Source of the DNA: Euryarchaeota archaeon UBA13
Lineage (GTDB): Archaea; Thermoplasmatota; Poseidoniia; Poseidoniales; Poseidoniaceae
Reading direction: 5' to 3'
Length of the DNA stretch: 7,611 nt
Assembly: GCA_002495945.1 (NCBI GenBank)
Contig: DAHU01000024.1
Coordinates: 21,312 to 28,922, forward strand
In this document: positions 1-6,723 of the stretch, one piece after another
How positions within the stretch are numbered: the first letter of the stretch is position 1
Layout: every line of letters begins with the position of its first letter
The notes under the pieces: model-generated
The model's input: the letters and a program-made list of their open reading frames with translations, nothing else
Told to the model about the DNA's origin: nothing
The model's database searches: none
Translations under genes and position numbers: made by a program

Positions 1-1632
1 AGGTGGGCAGGAATTAGAATCGTAATTGCTGCTTCCTTTGCGCCAATCCATGAGCGCAACAACATCAACTTAGGACAGTTAATGGGTGATTATACCATGT
101 TGGAAAAGTTGCAGAATGGTGAACAATTGCCACTATCAGAATTCACCAAAAAATATGACGATGTAACCAAGATTATCATCGAAAAAGGTGGCTTGTTTCC
201 ATTTGCTAAAGCACTCAAAAAAGGAGATATTCAACTGCCGGAGATTGAAACAGGTACGCAGCCAATGACAATGGCTGAGAAAATCATTGCACGCAACCTC
301 GTAGGTCAGAAAGACGGTCAATGTGTCAAGCCTGGTGACCCTGTCATCACTCAAGTGCAAGGTGGTTATTCTCATGAATTCACTACCGCACAAGTTCACA
401 CATTTCTAGCCGAGGAATATGGTGAGAATTATCAACTACCAAATCCAAACAAGTTTGCAGTGTTCGAAGACCATCTTCTGTACGCCCATCACAACCCAAA
501 ATTTGTACCATTCATGGACAAAGTGCAGACCTTACGTGACCTGCAAAAGGCATTCCAAAAACACACATCAGTGCGCGATTACTCTGCAGTGGACGGTGTC
601 TCGCCTGGGATTTGCCATCAAGTGGCTCGAGAGGAGTTTATTGAAGTTGGCGACTTCGTACAGGCAACTGATTCCCACACTTGCATGGGTGGTGCTTCTA
701 ATGCGCTAACCTGGGGAGTTGGTGCCACTGAATATTCCAACCTAATCAGTGCGGGTTTCACTTTTGTCAAGGTTCCTGAATCGATAAGATTTGAAATGAC
801 TGGCCAATTAAATCCTGGATGCACCGCCAAGGATGTCATCCTGTATATTTTAGCTGACCATGCCCGAAAAGAATTGACGCTCAATCGTTCGATGGAATTT
901 GGTGGGCCAGGACTGGCAAGTCTGTCTGTTGATGAACGAGCAACGCTCTGCAATATGGCGACTGAATGTTCTGCAAGAACAGGAATATGTGAGCCTGATG
1001 AAGAACTATACACATGGATGAAAAACGCCATGCCAACGCTGTCATTAGAGAAAATGAGAGAAATGTCAGTCCTTCCTGATGCTGGAGCAAATTATGATGG
1101 CGGCGTTCATTTAATCAATTTGTCAGACATCAAACCGATGGTGGCCCACCCTGGAAATCCCGATCAAGGCATACCGAGTGACCCCACAAATGGTGCACTA
1201 ATAATCGAAATCGGTGATGTCCCTATCGATATTGCATATGGTGGGTCTTGTACTGCTGGCAAAGAGGATGACATTGCCTACTACGCTCAAGTCTGTCAAG
1301 CAGCTGACGATGCGGGAATGGTTGTTGCTGATGGAGTTGAATTCTACATTCAATACGGTTCTGGCTTGGTTAAAGATTTGGCAGTCAAGAAAGGTTGGCA
1401 TGAATTATTTTCCAAAGTTGGTGTCAAATTAATCGATCCTGGTTGTGGTGCTTGTATTGGAGCAGGTCCCGGAGTATCGATAACCCCTGACCAGGTAACC
1501 GTCTCTGCGATAAATCGAAATTTCCAAGGTCGTTCTGGCCCCGGCAAACTATACTTGGCCAGCCCGTTGACTGTAGCAGCGTCGGCATTTACCGGCAAAA
1601 TATCTTCTTGGAAAAGTAGCCTGTTTCAGTAA
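1..1632 (+). CDS. Aconitase / isopropylmalate isomerase family hydro-lyase, swivel-catalytic fusion (5' partial)
   Basis: The reading frame is open from base 1 and gives 543 visible residues, so the N-terminus lies outside the window; the in-frame ATG at 82 falls inside a conserved domain and is not the start. Residues 4-26 (GIRIVIAASF then IHERN) match the end of the aconitase/LeuD swivel domain. After a linker, residues from about 88 (PMTMAEKIIARN) to the end match the LeuC/aconitase catalytic domain: DSHT at 224-227, the cluster cysteine in GGSCT (Cys417, codon 1249-1251), the cysteine pair CGAC (Cys482 and Cys485, codons 1444 and 1453), and the substrate-binding NRNFQGRSG near 505. The family isomerises citrate, homocitrate or isopropylmalate type acids through a [4Fe-4S] cluster in the cytoplasm. 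Which substrate is used cannot be told, because the specificity loop is upstream. Oddities: the swivel lies before the catalytic domain, and the usual SCTN is SCTA. Family assignment is firm; the exact enzyme is open. Confidence 0.93.
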   Translation, partial: RWAGIRIVIAASFAPIHERNNINLGQLMGDYTMLEKLQNGEQLPLSEFTKKYDDVTKIIIEKGGLFPFAKALKKGDIQLPEIETGTQPMTMAEKIIARNLVGQKDGQCVKPGDPVITQVQGGYSHEFTTAQVHTFLAEEYGENYQLPNPNKFAVFEDHLLYAHHNPKFVPFMDKVQTLRDLQKAFQKHTSVRDYSAVDGVSPGICHQVAREEFIEVGDFVQATDSHTCMGGASNALTWGVGATEYSNLISAGFTFVKVPESIRFEMTGQLNPGCTAKDVILYILADHARKELTLNRSMEFGGPGLASLSVDERATLCNMATECSARTGICEPDEELYTWMKNAMPTLSLEKMREMSVLPDAGANYDGGVHLINLSDIKPMVAHPGNPDQGIPSDPTNGALIIEIGDVPIDIAYGGSCTAGKEDDIAYYAQVCQAADDAGMVVADGVEFYIQYGSGLVKDLAVKKGWHELFSKVGVKLIDPGCGACIGAGPGVSITPDQVTVSAINRNFQGRSGPGKLYLASPLTVAASAFTGKISSWKSSLFQ

Positions 1633-1761
1633 CCAAAGATAAATTATAATCTTCTGGAAGTATTTTCCACTTGTTGACACCTAATCTATCATCATAGTTT
1701 CACTATTGAGTTCATCAGTTAGACATTCTAATTCCCATCCTAATACATTATTTCGTGTTAG

Positions 1762-1770
1762 TTATTATGA
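1762..1770 (+). promoter_or_regulatory. Possible TATA-like element for the top6B-top6A operon
   Basis: TTATTATGA is AT-rich and lies about 78 bases before the chosen top6B start. An archaeal TATA box about 25 bases before transcription would put the RNA start near 1795, giving a leader of about 50 bases. The match to a TATA consensus is poor and no BRE is evident, so this is only a candidate. Confidence 0.18.
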
Positions 1771-1799
1771 ACCGTCGGTAATCGAAATGGTATGTTGCT

Positions 1800-1823
1800 G
1801 GCCCGAGGTCATTCGGACCGAGG
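1800..1823 (+). repeat. Imperfect 9-bp direct repeat before top6B
   Basis: GGCCCGAGG at 1800-1808 and GGACCGAGG at 1815-1823 agree at 8 of 9 positions, with starts 15 bases apart. The second copy runs into an AGGAGG ribosome-binding-like site at 1821-1826. GGTC (1807-1810) can also pair with GACC (1816-1819) as a weak 4-bp stem. The repeat could be an operator or leader element, or chance in a purine-rich stretch. Confidence 0.4.
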
Positions 1824-1834
1824 AGGACCAGAGC

Positions 1835-1839
1835 AGGAG
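1835..1839 (+). promoter_or_regulatory. Ribosome-binding site deciding the top6B start
   Basis: AGGAG lies 8 bases before the ATG at 1848, ideal spacing. The in-frame GTG at 1839 overlaps this motif and would have to use the AGGAGG at 1821-1826 at a longer 12-base spacing. ATG 1848 is therefore preferred; the difference is three residues. Confidence 0.6.
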
Positions 1840-1847
1840 TGGCAGGT

Positions 1848-3938
1848 ATGTCAGGTATAGCGCAAAAATTAGCATCCAACCAAAAACAAGTAGCAATTTC
1901 GGAATTTTTTGAGAAAAATAAACACTTTTTAGGTTTTGACTCACCAGTCAGGTCACTGATAACAGCAGTAAAAGAGGCCGTCGATAATTCCCTCGATGCA
2001 TGCGAGGAGGCTAGAATTCTTCCGTCGATTAAAGTCAAAGTCACAAAAATTGATACCAAAAAAGACATTATCGAATTAGTTTGTGAAGATAATGGTCCTG
2101 GAATCCCTCAGAAAAGCATAGAGAAAGTGTTCGGACAATTACTGTTTGGTTCAAGATTTCACGCCATTAGACAATCAAGAGGCCAGCAGGGGATTGGCAT
2201 TACAGGAGTGGTGATGTATAGTCAATTAACCACTGGCAAACCCACCCACGTTAAGTCAAAAATCGCCACTGAATCCACAGCTGCGGTCGTCGATATCGGG
2301 CTAGATACAAGAAAGAATAAAGCGACGAAGAGTAATTCTGGACGAGAATTATGGCAACTGGACAATGGAGAAATGAAGAAGCACGGGCTTGAGGTAACCA
2401 CTCGAATGAAAGCCAAATACCAGAAAGGTAGGCAAAGCGTTTGGCAATACTTGAGGATGACCAGTATAGTAAATCCCCACGCTGAAATTACTTTCACTGA
2501 CCCTGATGGGGAAATTCACCACTGGCCAAGAGTTACAGAACGGCTCCCTGGGAAGGTAGAATCAATAAAACCCCATCCGCATGGAATAGAACTTGGTCAA
2601 TTACAAAGAATGCTTACTGAATCTACTGATTCGAGATTGTCAGTATTCTTGCGGACTAATTTTTCTGGCGTTTCCACAAGAGCGGCGAAGGAATTGTGTG
2701 CGGCCGCTGAATTAGATGTCAAAGTTAAGCCTAAACAAATGTCACCAGACCAAATTAGAAGCCTATTGGAAGCCTTTCAAGGCGAAAAAATGTTTAATGG
2801 CAAACCGGTTAAACTACTCAATCCACCTACCAACTGTCTGTCTCCAATCGAAGAAATGCTAATCAAGAAAGGTCTATCCAAGACTATCGATTCAAGATAT
2901 GCAACGACTATGACAAGAGCGCCGAACGTCTCTCAAGGAAACCCGTATCAGGTCGAAGTTGGTTTAATCTTTGGTGGAGACATGGCAGGGGACAAGGCAG
3001 TCGAAGTATTGCGATTTGCTAATCGTGTACCGCTAATGTACCAACAGGGTGGCTGCTTGTTAACCAAAGCCATAGAATCTGTAGATTGGCGCCAATATGG
3101 CCTTGATCAAGCCGGCGGAAAAGGTGTTCCTAAAGGCCCTGCAGCGATTCTTGTTCACCTTGCAAGTACCAATGTACAATTCACATCAGAGGCGAAGGAA
3201 GCACTGGCGGATAATGGAGAAGTGATGGAAGAGGTGAGAAAGGCTATGCTTGAAATGGGGCGTGGGCTGAGAAAACACCTAGAAAAGAAAAAGAAGATGG
3301 CCAAGACCAAAGAGAAGTTCGAACTTATCAACGATATTTTACCGGCCATCGCAGCAAAATCTGCTCAGATTTTGGATAAACCAATTCCAGACTTGGCGGG
3401 CTCGATTACCAAAATTATGTCGGCAGTTATTTGTGAAACTAGTACTGAATGGAATAAGGAAACTAAAACAGCCGATGTGTCAATCAAAATTTACAATTAC
3501 ACTGCTAGGGCAAGAGCATACACAATGCTGGCTACCTGGCCAGAAAAATCTGGAGCATCGATGATAAATAATCAAACTGGAGGACGGAAAGAGGCTACTG
3601 GTGTTTGGGCTTGGAAATTAGAAACCCTGCAACCGGGCGAAAATATCACGATTTCATACAGTCTTGACGGTTTAGAAAAAGGTGATTGGACTGAAACGGA
3701 TGTGTTCTATCGAGGAAGTCAAGAAATAATTGGTGCAATGAAGATGGATGAGAAATATCTCGAGGAAATTCGCAACCAAGAAAAAATACTCAATGAACTG
3801 AATTCGGTAAATGAAAGCCAAGATTCTGTAGAGATGGAAAGTGTTGCTCCTACTAAAATTATTGAGCAACCCCCAATACCTGAACCGGCTGTCAAGCCAC
3901 CGACTGGACAATCTACCTTATTCGGAGGTGATCAGTGA
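1848..3938 (+). CDS. top6B: DNA topoisomerase VI subunit B (ATPase subunit)
   Basis: The 696-residue protein is the GHKL ATPase half of type IIB topoisomerase, which closes on DNA when it binds ATP and drives strand passage with subunit A. Visible in order: the N-box EAVDNSLDA with general base Glu43 and Mg-binding Asn47; EDNGPGIP (80-87); the glycine lid RGQQGIGITG (111-120); a KGRQ loop (193-196) at the place of the KGRR DNA-sensing loop; an H2TH region (about 240-317); and the transducer fold with WRQY (414-417, WKxY-type) and the switch lysine Lys450 in EAKEALA, equivalent to Lys427 of the Sulfolobus shibatae enzyme. Residues about 532-627 form an extra beta-rich domain, consistent with the Ig-like C-terminal domain of euryarchaeal enzymes such as that of Methanosarcina mazei and absent from the shorter Sulfolobus protein. 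A charged, proline-rich tail (628-696) ends in QSTLFGGDQ. All catalytic residues I can check are intact. The start could also be GTG 1839. Confidence 0.97.
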   Translation: MSGIAQKLASNQKQVAISEFFEKNKHFLGFDSPVRSLITAVKEAVDNSLDACEEARILPSIKVKVTKIDTKKDIIELVCEDNGPGIPQKSIEKVFGQLLFGSRFHAIRQSRGQQGIGITGVVMYSQLTTGKPTHVKSKIATESTAAVVDIGLDTRKNKATKSNSGRELWQLDNGEMKKHGLEVTTRMKAKYQKGRQSVWQYLRMTSIVNPHAEITFTDPDGEIHHWPRVTERLPGKVESIKPHPHGIELGQLQRMLTESTDSRLSVFLRTNFSGVSTRAAKELCAAAELDVKVKPKQMSPDQIRSLLEAFQGEKMFNGKPVKLLNPPTNCLSPIEEMLIKKGLSKTIDSRYATTMTRAPNVSQGNPYQVEVGLIFGGDMAGDKAVEVLRFANRVPLMYQQGGCLLTKAIESVDWRQYGLDQAGGKGVPKGPAAILVHLASTNVQFTSEAKEALADNGEVMEEVRKAMLEMGRGLRKHLEKKKKMAKTKEKFELINDILPAIAAKSAQILDKPIPDLAGSITKIMSAVICETSTEWNKETKTADVSIKIYNYTARARAYTMLATWPEKSGASMINNQTGGRKEATGVWAWKLETLQPGENITISYSLDGLEKGDWTETDVFYRGSQEIIGAMKMDEKYLEEIRNQEKILNELNSVNESQDSVEMESVAPTKIIEQPPIPEPAVKPPTGQSTLFGGDQ
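3924..3932 (+). promoter_or_regulatory. Strong Shine-Dalgarno site for top6A, inside the end of top6B
   Basis: GGAGGTGAT is a near-complete complement of the 16S rRNA 3' end and lies 5 bases before the ATG at 3938. It is also the coding sequence for the last residues of subunit B (Gly-Gly-Asp). It supports ATG 3938 as the start, although GTG 3935 is in frame. The one-base overlap of TGA and ATG implies translational coupling. Confidence 0.8.
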
Positions 3939-5035
3939 TGTCAGGAAGGATGACCGCTGAACAAACCAAATCTGCCATGCAGTTGGTTGTTTCAGAGATG
4001 TATGACAAGATTGTCAAAGGAGAACCTCCAACTATGACTTTACCAGTTAGGACAAAAAATAATATTGGTTTTGACCGGAAACTTGGAGTTTACAAGTATG
4101 GCAAGAATAAGTCGATTCGTGATGCAACAAGCCTTGGTTCAGCAAAACAACTTCTCCGAGCATTACATATCATTGAGTTCATTGAGGACATGATTGATTC
4201 TGGTAAGTCTTCTACCTTGAGAGAAATGTACTACATCTCGGAAAGTTGGGGACTAGGGAAGTTTGGTAGTCAGAACGAGTCCAATAACCTCGCTGAAGAT
4301 TTAGAAATCGTGACCAAGTGTCTCCGAGAAGACTTCAAATTACGACCAGAAGAAGACGGTGCGAGAATTATTGGTAATCTCACCCTCCAAGAAAGAAACC
4401 GACGTGGAGAATGGATGAGAATTAATGCAAGGGATGATGTTGGTGATTCGGGTTACGGCGTTCCATACAATGTTGAGACTGAGAAAATTGAGTTCCTTGA
4501 GCACGACATTAATTTCCTAATGGCGATTGAAACTGGTGGTATGTTTGACAGATTGGTGGAGAATGGCTTTGATGAGGATTTCAAGTGCGGTCTCTTGCAT
4601 CTGAAAGGACAACCTGCTCGGTCAACTCGGAGAATTATCAAACGGATGAGCGAAGAATGGGATCTACCAGTAGTAGTATTCCTTGACGGCGATCCGTGGT
4701 CATTCAGAATCTTTGCCTCAATTGCTTATGGGGCAATAAAAACGGCTCATATTTCTGAGTATTTGGCAACCCCAAGTGCAACATATCTTGGAATAACTTC
4801 TGATGATATAGTCGCTTATGATTTGCCAAGTGATGACTTATCGAAAAAAGATATTGAAGCATTGAATGCTGAATTATCTGACCCCAGATTCGCTGATTCG
4901 TGGTGGCAAGACCAGATTAACATGATGCTTGAACTGGGTAAAAAGGCTGAACAGCAATCATTGGCTAAGTATGGTTTAGATTTCGTAACCGACACTTATC
5001 TACCGGAGAAATTGTCTGAGTTGGGTCTCGCTTAG
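3938..5035 (+). CDS. top6A: DNA topoisomerase VI subunit A (Spo11-like DNA-cleaving subunit)
   Basis: The 365-residue protein cuts and rejoins both DNA strands by forming a 5'-phosphotyrosine bond, acting as an A2B2 complex with the upstream gene product. The winged-helix 5Y-CAP domain carries TLREMYYIS. By alignment with RDIFY of yeast Spo11, the catalytic tyrosine is the second one, Tyr99 (codon 4232-4234). The Toprim domain follows, with the metal ligands Glu198 in IETGGMF and Asp250/Asp252 in FLDGDPWSF, very close in number to Glu197, Asp249 and Asp251 of the Methanocaldococcus jannaschii enzyme. Length is typical for archaeal subunit A. The ATG overlaps the top6B stop by one base, behind an almost perfect Shine-Dalgarno site, which should help keep the two subunits at matched levels. 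No key residue is missing. GTG 3935 or ATG 3950 are alternative starts, but both are less well placed. Confidence 0.97.
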   Translation: MSGRMTAEQTKSAMQLVVSEMYDKIVKGEPPTMTLPVRTKNNIGFDRKLGVYKYGKNKSIRDATSLGSAKQLLRALHIIEFIEDMIDSGKSSTLREMYYISESWGLGKFGSQNESNNLAEDLEIVTKCLREDFKLRPEEDGARIIGNLTLQERNRRGEWMRINARDDVGDSGYGVPYNVETEKIEFLEHDINFLMAIETGGMFDRLVENGFDEDFKCGLLHLKGQPARSTRRIIKRMSEEWDLPVVVFLDGDPWSFRIFASIAYGAIKTAHISEYLATPSATYLGITSDDIVAYDLPSDDLSKKDIEALNAELSDPRFADSWWQDQINMMLELGKKAEQQSLAKYGLDFVTDTYLPEKLSELGLA

Positions 5036-5077
5036 CCGTACAAGCATTGATGTGGGACTTCATCCGGTGCAACCATC

Positions 5078-6097
5078 ATGGCACAAGCTGATGCTAACCC
5101 GTGGGCTTTACGCGTTGGAGTTGCAGGGTTAGTATGTCTACTGATAGGCGCAGTGGTTATTTTTACCAACGGTGACCAAATAGATGCGGCTTCAAGTCCA
5201 AAAAAAATTAGTGAAGTATCAATAACCGGAGGAGGTGCAGAAACTGTTGAGTTAGACGAAAGTTGCTACTCAGCGGTTGTAATTACGGAAGATATCAGCA
5301 ATGTTAGCCTGCTTGAGATGAGTGGTTCAAATGTTGCCGATGAGCCGCTAGAGGCGAGCAATTGCAAAACAGACTGGTCTCCGATGGACTCAGATGGTAG
5401 CGAATTTATCATCATCAAGTCGTGGAATATTGCAGAAAGTGGAGAATATGTGATAGAGGTAACTTGTGAAGAAAATTGTGATAATTCCACGCTATGGCTC
5501 GTCGACGCGACCAGCGCCCAATGGAAGTTGTTGGAACAACCTGCTCTGTTATTTGGTGGTGCAGCTTGTTGTGTTGGCATCCTAATATTGCCGCTAGCGT
5601 TCATTCTTTATCTGACGAACAAAAACAGTGGTGGACCAAAGGTGATGATGGTAAACGCCGATGGCCAAGTAATGCCGATTACAGATTTAACTCCCGACAA
5701 TATCGCAAGAATCCAACAACAACCCGTAGAAAAAGTCGATAACCCGTTCGCAGATACCGGTATTACCGATTCAGAACAATTCGTCGATGGTAGACAAGAG
5801 GTCGAGAAAGGTACATTACTGACTACAGACCAAGTATTTGCCTTGATGAAGGGCGATGTTGACGAGGCTCAGAGTCGAGTCGCTGACCCGTTTGCTGATT
5901 ACAATACAATCCGTCAACCAGAGATCGAAAAGAAATCGAGCAACACAAAAGAAATCGCCTCTTGGGATGAGGGTGGGAATTTCACAACTCCAAAATCAGG
6001 CATTACTGTTGATACTAAGACTAAAGTTAAGCAGCAACAGTCGGCTAAGAAATCTGAAACCAAGCCAAATGCATGGAAAGACTGGGATGAAAACTAG
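5078..6097 (+). CDS. Unrecognised two-pass membrane protein with PFAD/WDE-repeat cytoplasmic tail
   Basis: I do not recognise this 339-residue protein. Residues about 11-30 are a hydrophobic anchor preceded by an arginine. Residues 31-153 are polar and acidic, with four cysteines (63, 96, 130, 134) that could form two disulfides. Residues about 156-180 are a second membrane segment containing a Cys-Cys pair (164-165). The rest, 181-339, is a low-complexity hydrophilic tail. By the positive-inside rule the cysteine domain is outside and the tail inside. The tail has two PFAD motifs (DNPFAD 221-226, DPFAD 270-274), two WDE motifs (296-298 and 336-338) and a Lys/Gln-rich stretch at about 313-329. 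Such short repeated motifs often bind partner proteins, but no partner is evident. The start at ATG 5078 has only a weak GGTG (5066-5069) before it, 42 bases after top6A. It ends 8 bases before the next membrane gene, so the two are probably co-transcribed. Confidence 0.85.
   Translation: MAQADANPWALRVGVAGLVCLLIGAVVIFTNGDQIDAASSPKKISEVSITGGGAETVELDESCYSAVVITEDISNVSLLEMSGSNVADEPLEASNCKTDWSPMDSDGSEFIIIKSWNIAESGEYVIEVTCEENCDNSTLWLVDATSAQWKLLEQPALLFGGAACCVGILILPLAFILYLTNKNSGGPKVMMVNADGQVMPITDLTPDNIARIQQQPVEKVDNPFADTGITDSEQFVDGRQEVEKGTLLTTDQVFALMKGDVDEAQSRVADPFADYNTIRQPEIEKKSSNTKEIASWDEGGNFTTPKSGITVDTKTKVKQQQSAKKSETKPNAWKDWDEN
5738..5899 (+). repeat. Two PFAD motifs in the tail of the 339-residue membrane protein
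   Basis: Codons 5738-5755 give DNPFAD and codons 5885-5899 give DPFAD, 49 residues apart. The DNA of the two copies differs at several third positions (for example ttcgca versus tttgct), so the likeness is kept at the protein level and is not a recent DNA duplication. Confidence 0.6.
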
Positions 6098-6102
6098 GTG
6101 AT
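6096..6102 (+). promoter_or_regulatory. Ribosome-binding site overlapping the upstream stop codon
   Basis: AGGTGAT overlaps the TAG stop (6095-6097) of the preceding membrane gene and places its AGG core 7 bases before ATG 6106. This is a strong match and supports both the start and coupled translation of the two membrane proteins. Confidence 0.75.
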
Positions 6103-6105
6103 AAA

Positions 6106-6681
6106 ATGAAGAAAATTATTTTTGTTGCCATGACAATAATCGGCCTCCTGGTGGTTATTTTCTCATCGTTGGGTATCACTCAAGAACTCAGTGATTCAGA
6201 TACTGTCGATGCCATGCTACCACCGTGCACTGTCGAAGATGGATTGCCGTTTGTCGGTGAGGATGATGTTACATGCTATTGGGGAATGTCGGGAGAAGTA
6301 CTTGAAATTCCAAGCGAAGCCATTGCAGCAGATGTTGACGTCGAGATTTCGTGGATTAAATCGGGCGTGTGGATTGGAATTGCAGAAGCGAGTGAAGCAG
6401 ATAAATGCGAACTCAAAGGAGACTATTACGAATGCGACAAAGAATCCGTAAACCTAATCGCTGGCGGACCATCTTCCAACGGTGAAATTACTTGGCAGCC
6501 GATACCGGGTGAATATCGATTTGTGGCTGGTGGTGATGACACTCAGACATTACAACAATTCGACGTGGATTGGAATTACCAAGCCTCGTTGAAATCAGGA
6601 TTGGCTATCATGCTATTATTCGTCGGTCTTTCAATGTCCGTTGCAGGGGCTGTTTTGTGGTTTAAATTAAGCAAACGCTGA
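6106..6681 (+). CDS. Unrecognised small two-pass membrane protein with four-cysteine outer domain
   Basis: This 191-residue protein is not one I recognise. A Lys-Lys start leads into a hydrophobic segment at about 4-24 (signal anchor or uncleaved signal). A very acidic domain follows (25-162) with four cysteines (41, 57, 101, 110) and beta-type stretches such as DVDVEISWIKSGVWIGIA. A second membrane segment lies at about 165-187 and the protein ends in KLSKR, so both ends should be cytoplasmic. The plan mirrors the gene just upstream but lacks its long tail. I see no clear residue-level similarity between the two outer domains, so common ancestry is only a possibility. The 8-base gap and the Shine-Dalgarno site over the upstream stop argue for a shared operon and perhaps a complex. 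GEYRFVAGG (135-143) recalls GEYVIEVTC (122-130) of the neighbour, a hint of a shared beta-sandwich-like fold. Confidence 0.84.
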   Translation: MKKIIFVAMTIIGLLVVIFSSLGITQELSDSDTVDAMLPPCTVEDGLPFVGEDDVTCYWGMSGEVLEIPSEAIAADVDVEISWIKSGVWIGIAEASEADKCELKGDYYECDKESVNLIAGGPSSNGEITWQPIPGEYRFVAGGDDTQTLQQFDVDWNYQASLKSGLAIMLLFVGLSMSVAGAVLWFKLSKR

Positions 6682-6703
6682 CTTGAAAAGGTTCTTGAAT
6701 TAG

Positions 6704-6718
6704 TTAACCTTAGGTTGA
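6704..6718. promoter_or_regulatory. Imperfect inverted repeat at the start of the regulator gene
   Basis: TTAACCT at 6704-6710 and AGGTTGA at 6712-6718 are inverted copies with one mismatch around a central T; the inner 11 bases, AACCTTAGGTT, are perfectly symmetric. The repeat covers the AGG ribosome-binding core (6712-6714) and lies 5 bases before ATG 6724. Winged-helix dimers bind such sites, so it could serve autoregulation. That is inference from position and symmetry only. Confidence 0.4.
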
Positions 6719-6723
6719 GCAAT

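Larger units (their letters stand above)
1633..1847. other. Intergenic leader upstream of topoisomerase VI
   Basis: About 215 bases lie between the aconitase-family stop and the top6B start. I found no convincing gene; the short frames crossing it have no recognisable protein character. AT-rich stretches that could act as TATA-like elements are AAATTATAAT at 1641-1650 and TTATTATGA at 1762-1770. The second would give the shorter leader, but neither is a strong match. The last 50 bases turn GC-rich and carry a 9-base direct repeat. No clear oligo-T terminator follows the upstream gene; the nearest T run is TTTT at about 1663-1666. Confidence 0.5.

Noticed and set aside
618..1031. 137-residue open frame on the minus strand inside the aconitase-family gene
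   Set aside because: It lies wholly antisense to a strongly conserved enzyme, its translation has no recognisable domain, and it is best explained as a by-product of the sense codons.
1633..1847. Riboswitch or small RNA gene in the longest gap
   Set aside because: I found only a 4-bp stem and no conserved aptamer core, tRNA arm pattern or terminator hairpin.
1706..1912. Possible 68-residue leader gene before top6B
   Set aside because: The peptide is rich in Ser, Arg and Tyr with no domain pattern, runs out of frame into top6B, and has no ribosome-binding site.
1748..2068. 106-residue minus-strand frame across the top6B start
   Set aside because: Most of it is antisense to the conserved ATPase N-box region; no ribosome site and no family resemblance.
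1848..5035. Topoisomerase VI-like genes as part of a defence or plasmid-maintenance system
   Set aside because: Both subunits are full length, carry all the catalytic residues I can check and have the usual archaeal B-A order. No nuclease, SMC-like or transposase gene lies near, so a housekeeping role is the simpler reading.
5266..5604. 112-residue minus-strand frame inside the first membrane-protein gene
   Set aside because: Antisense to a frame with clear membrane segments and operon spacing; its own translation has no coherent features.
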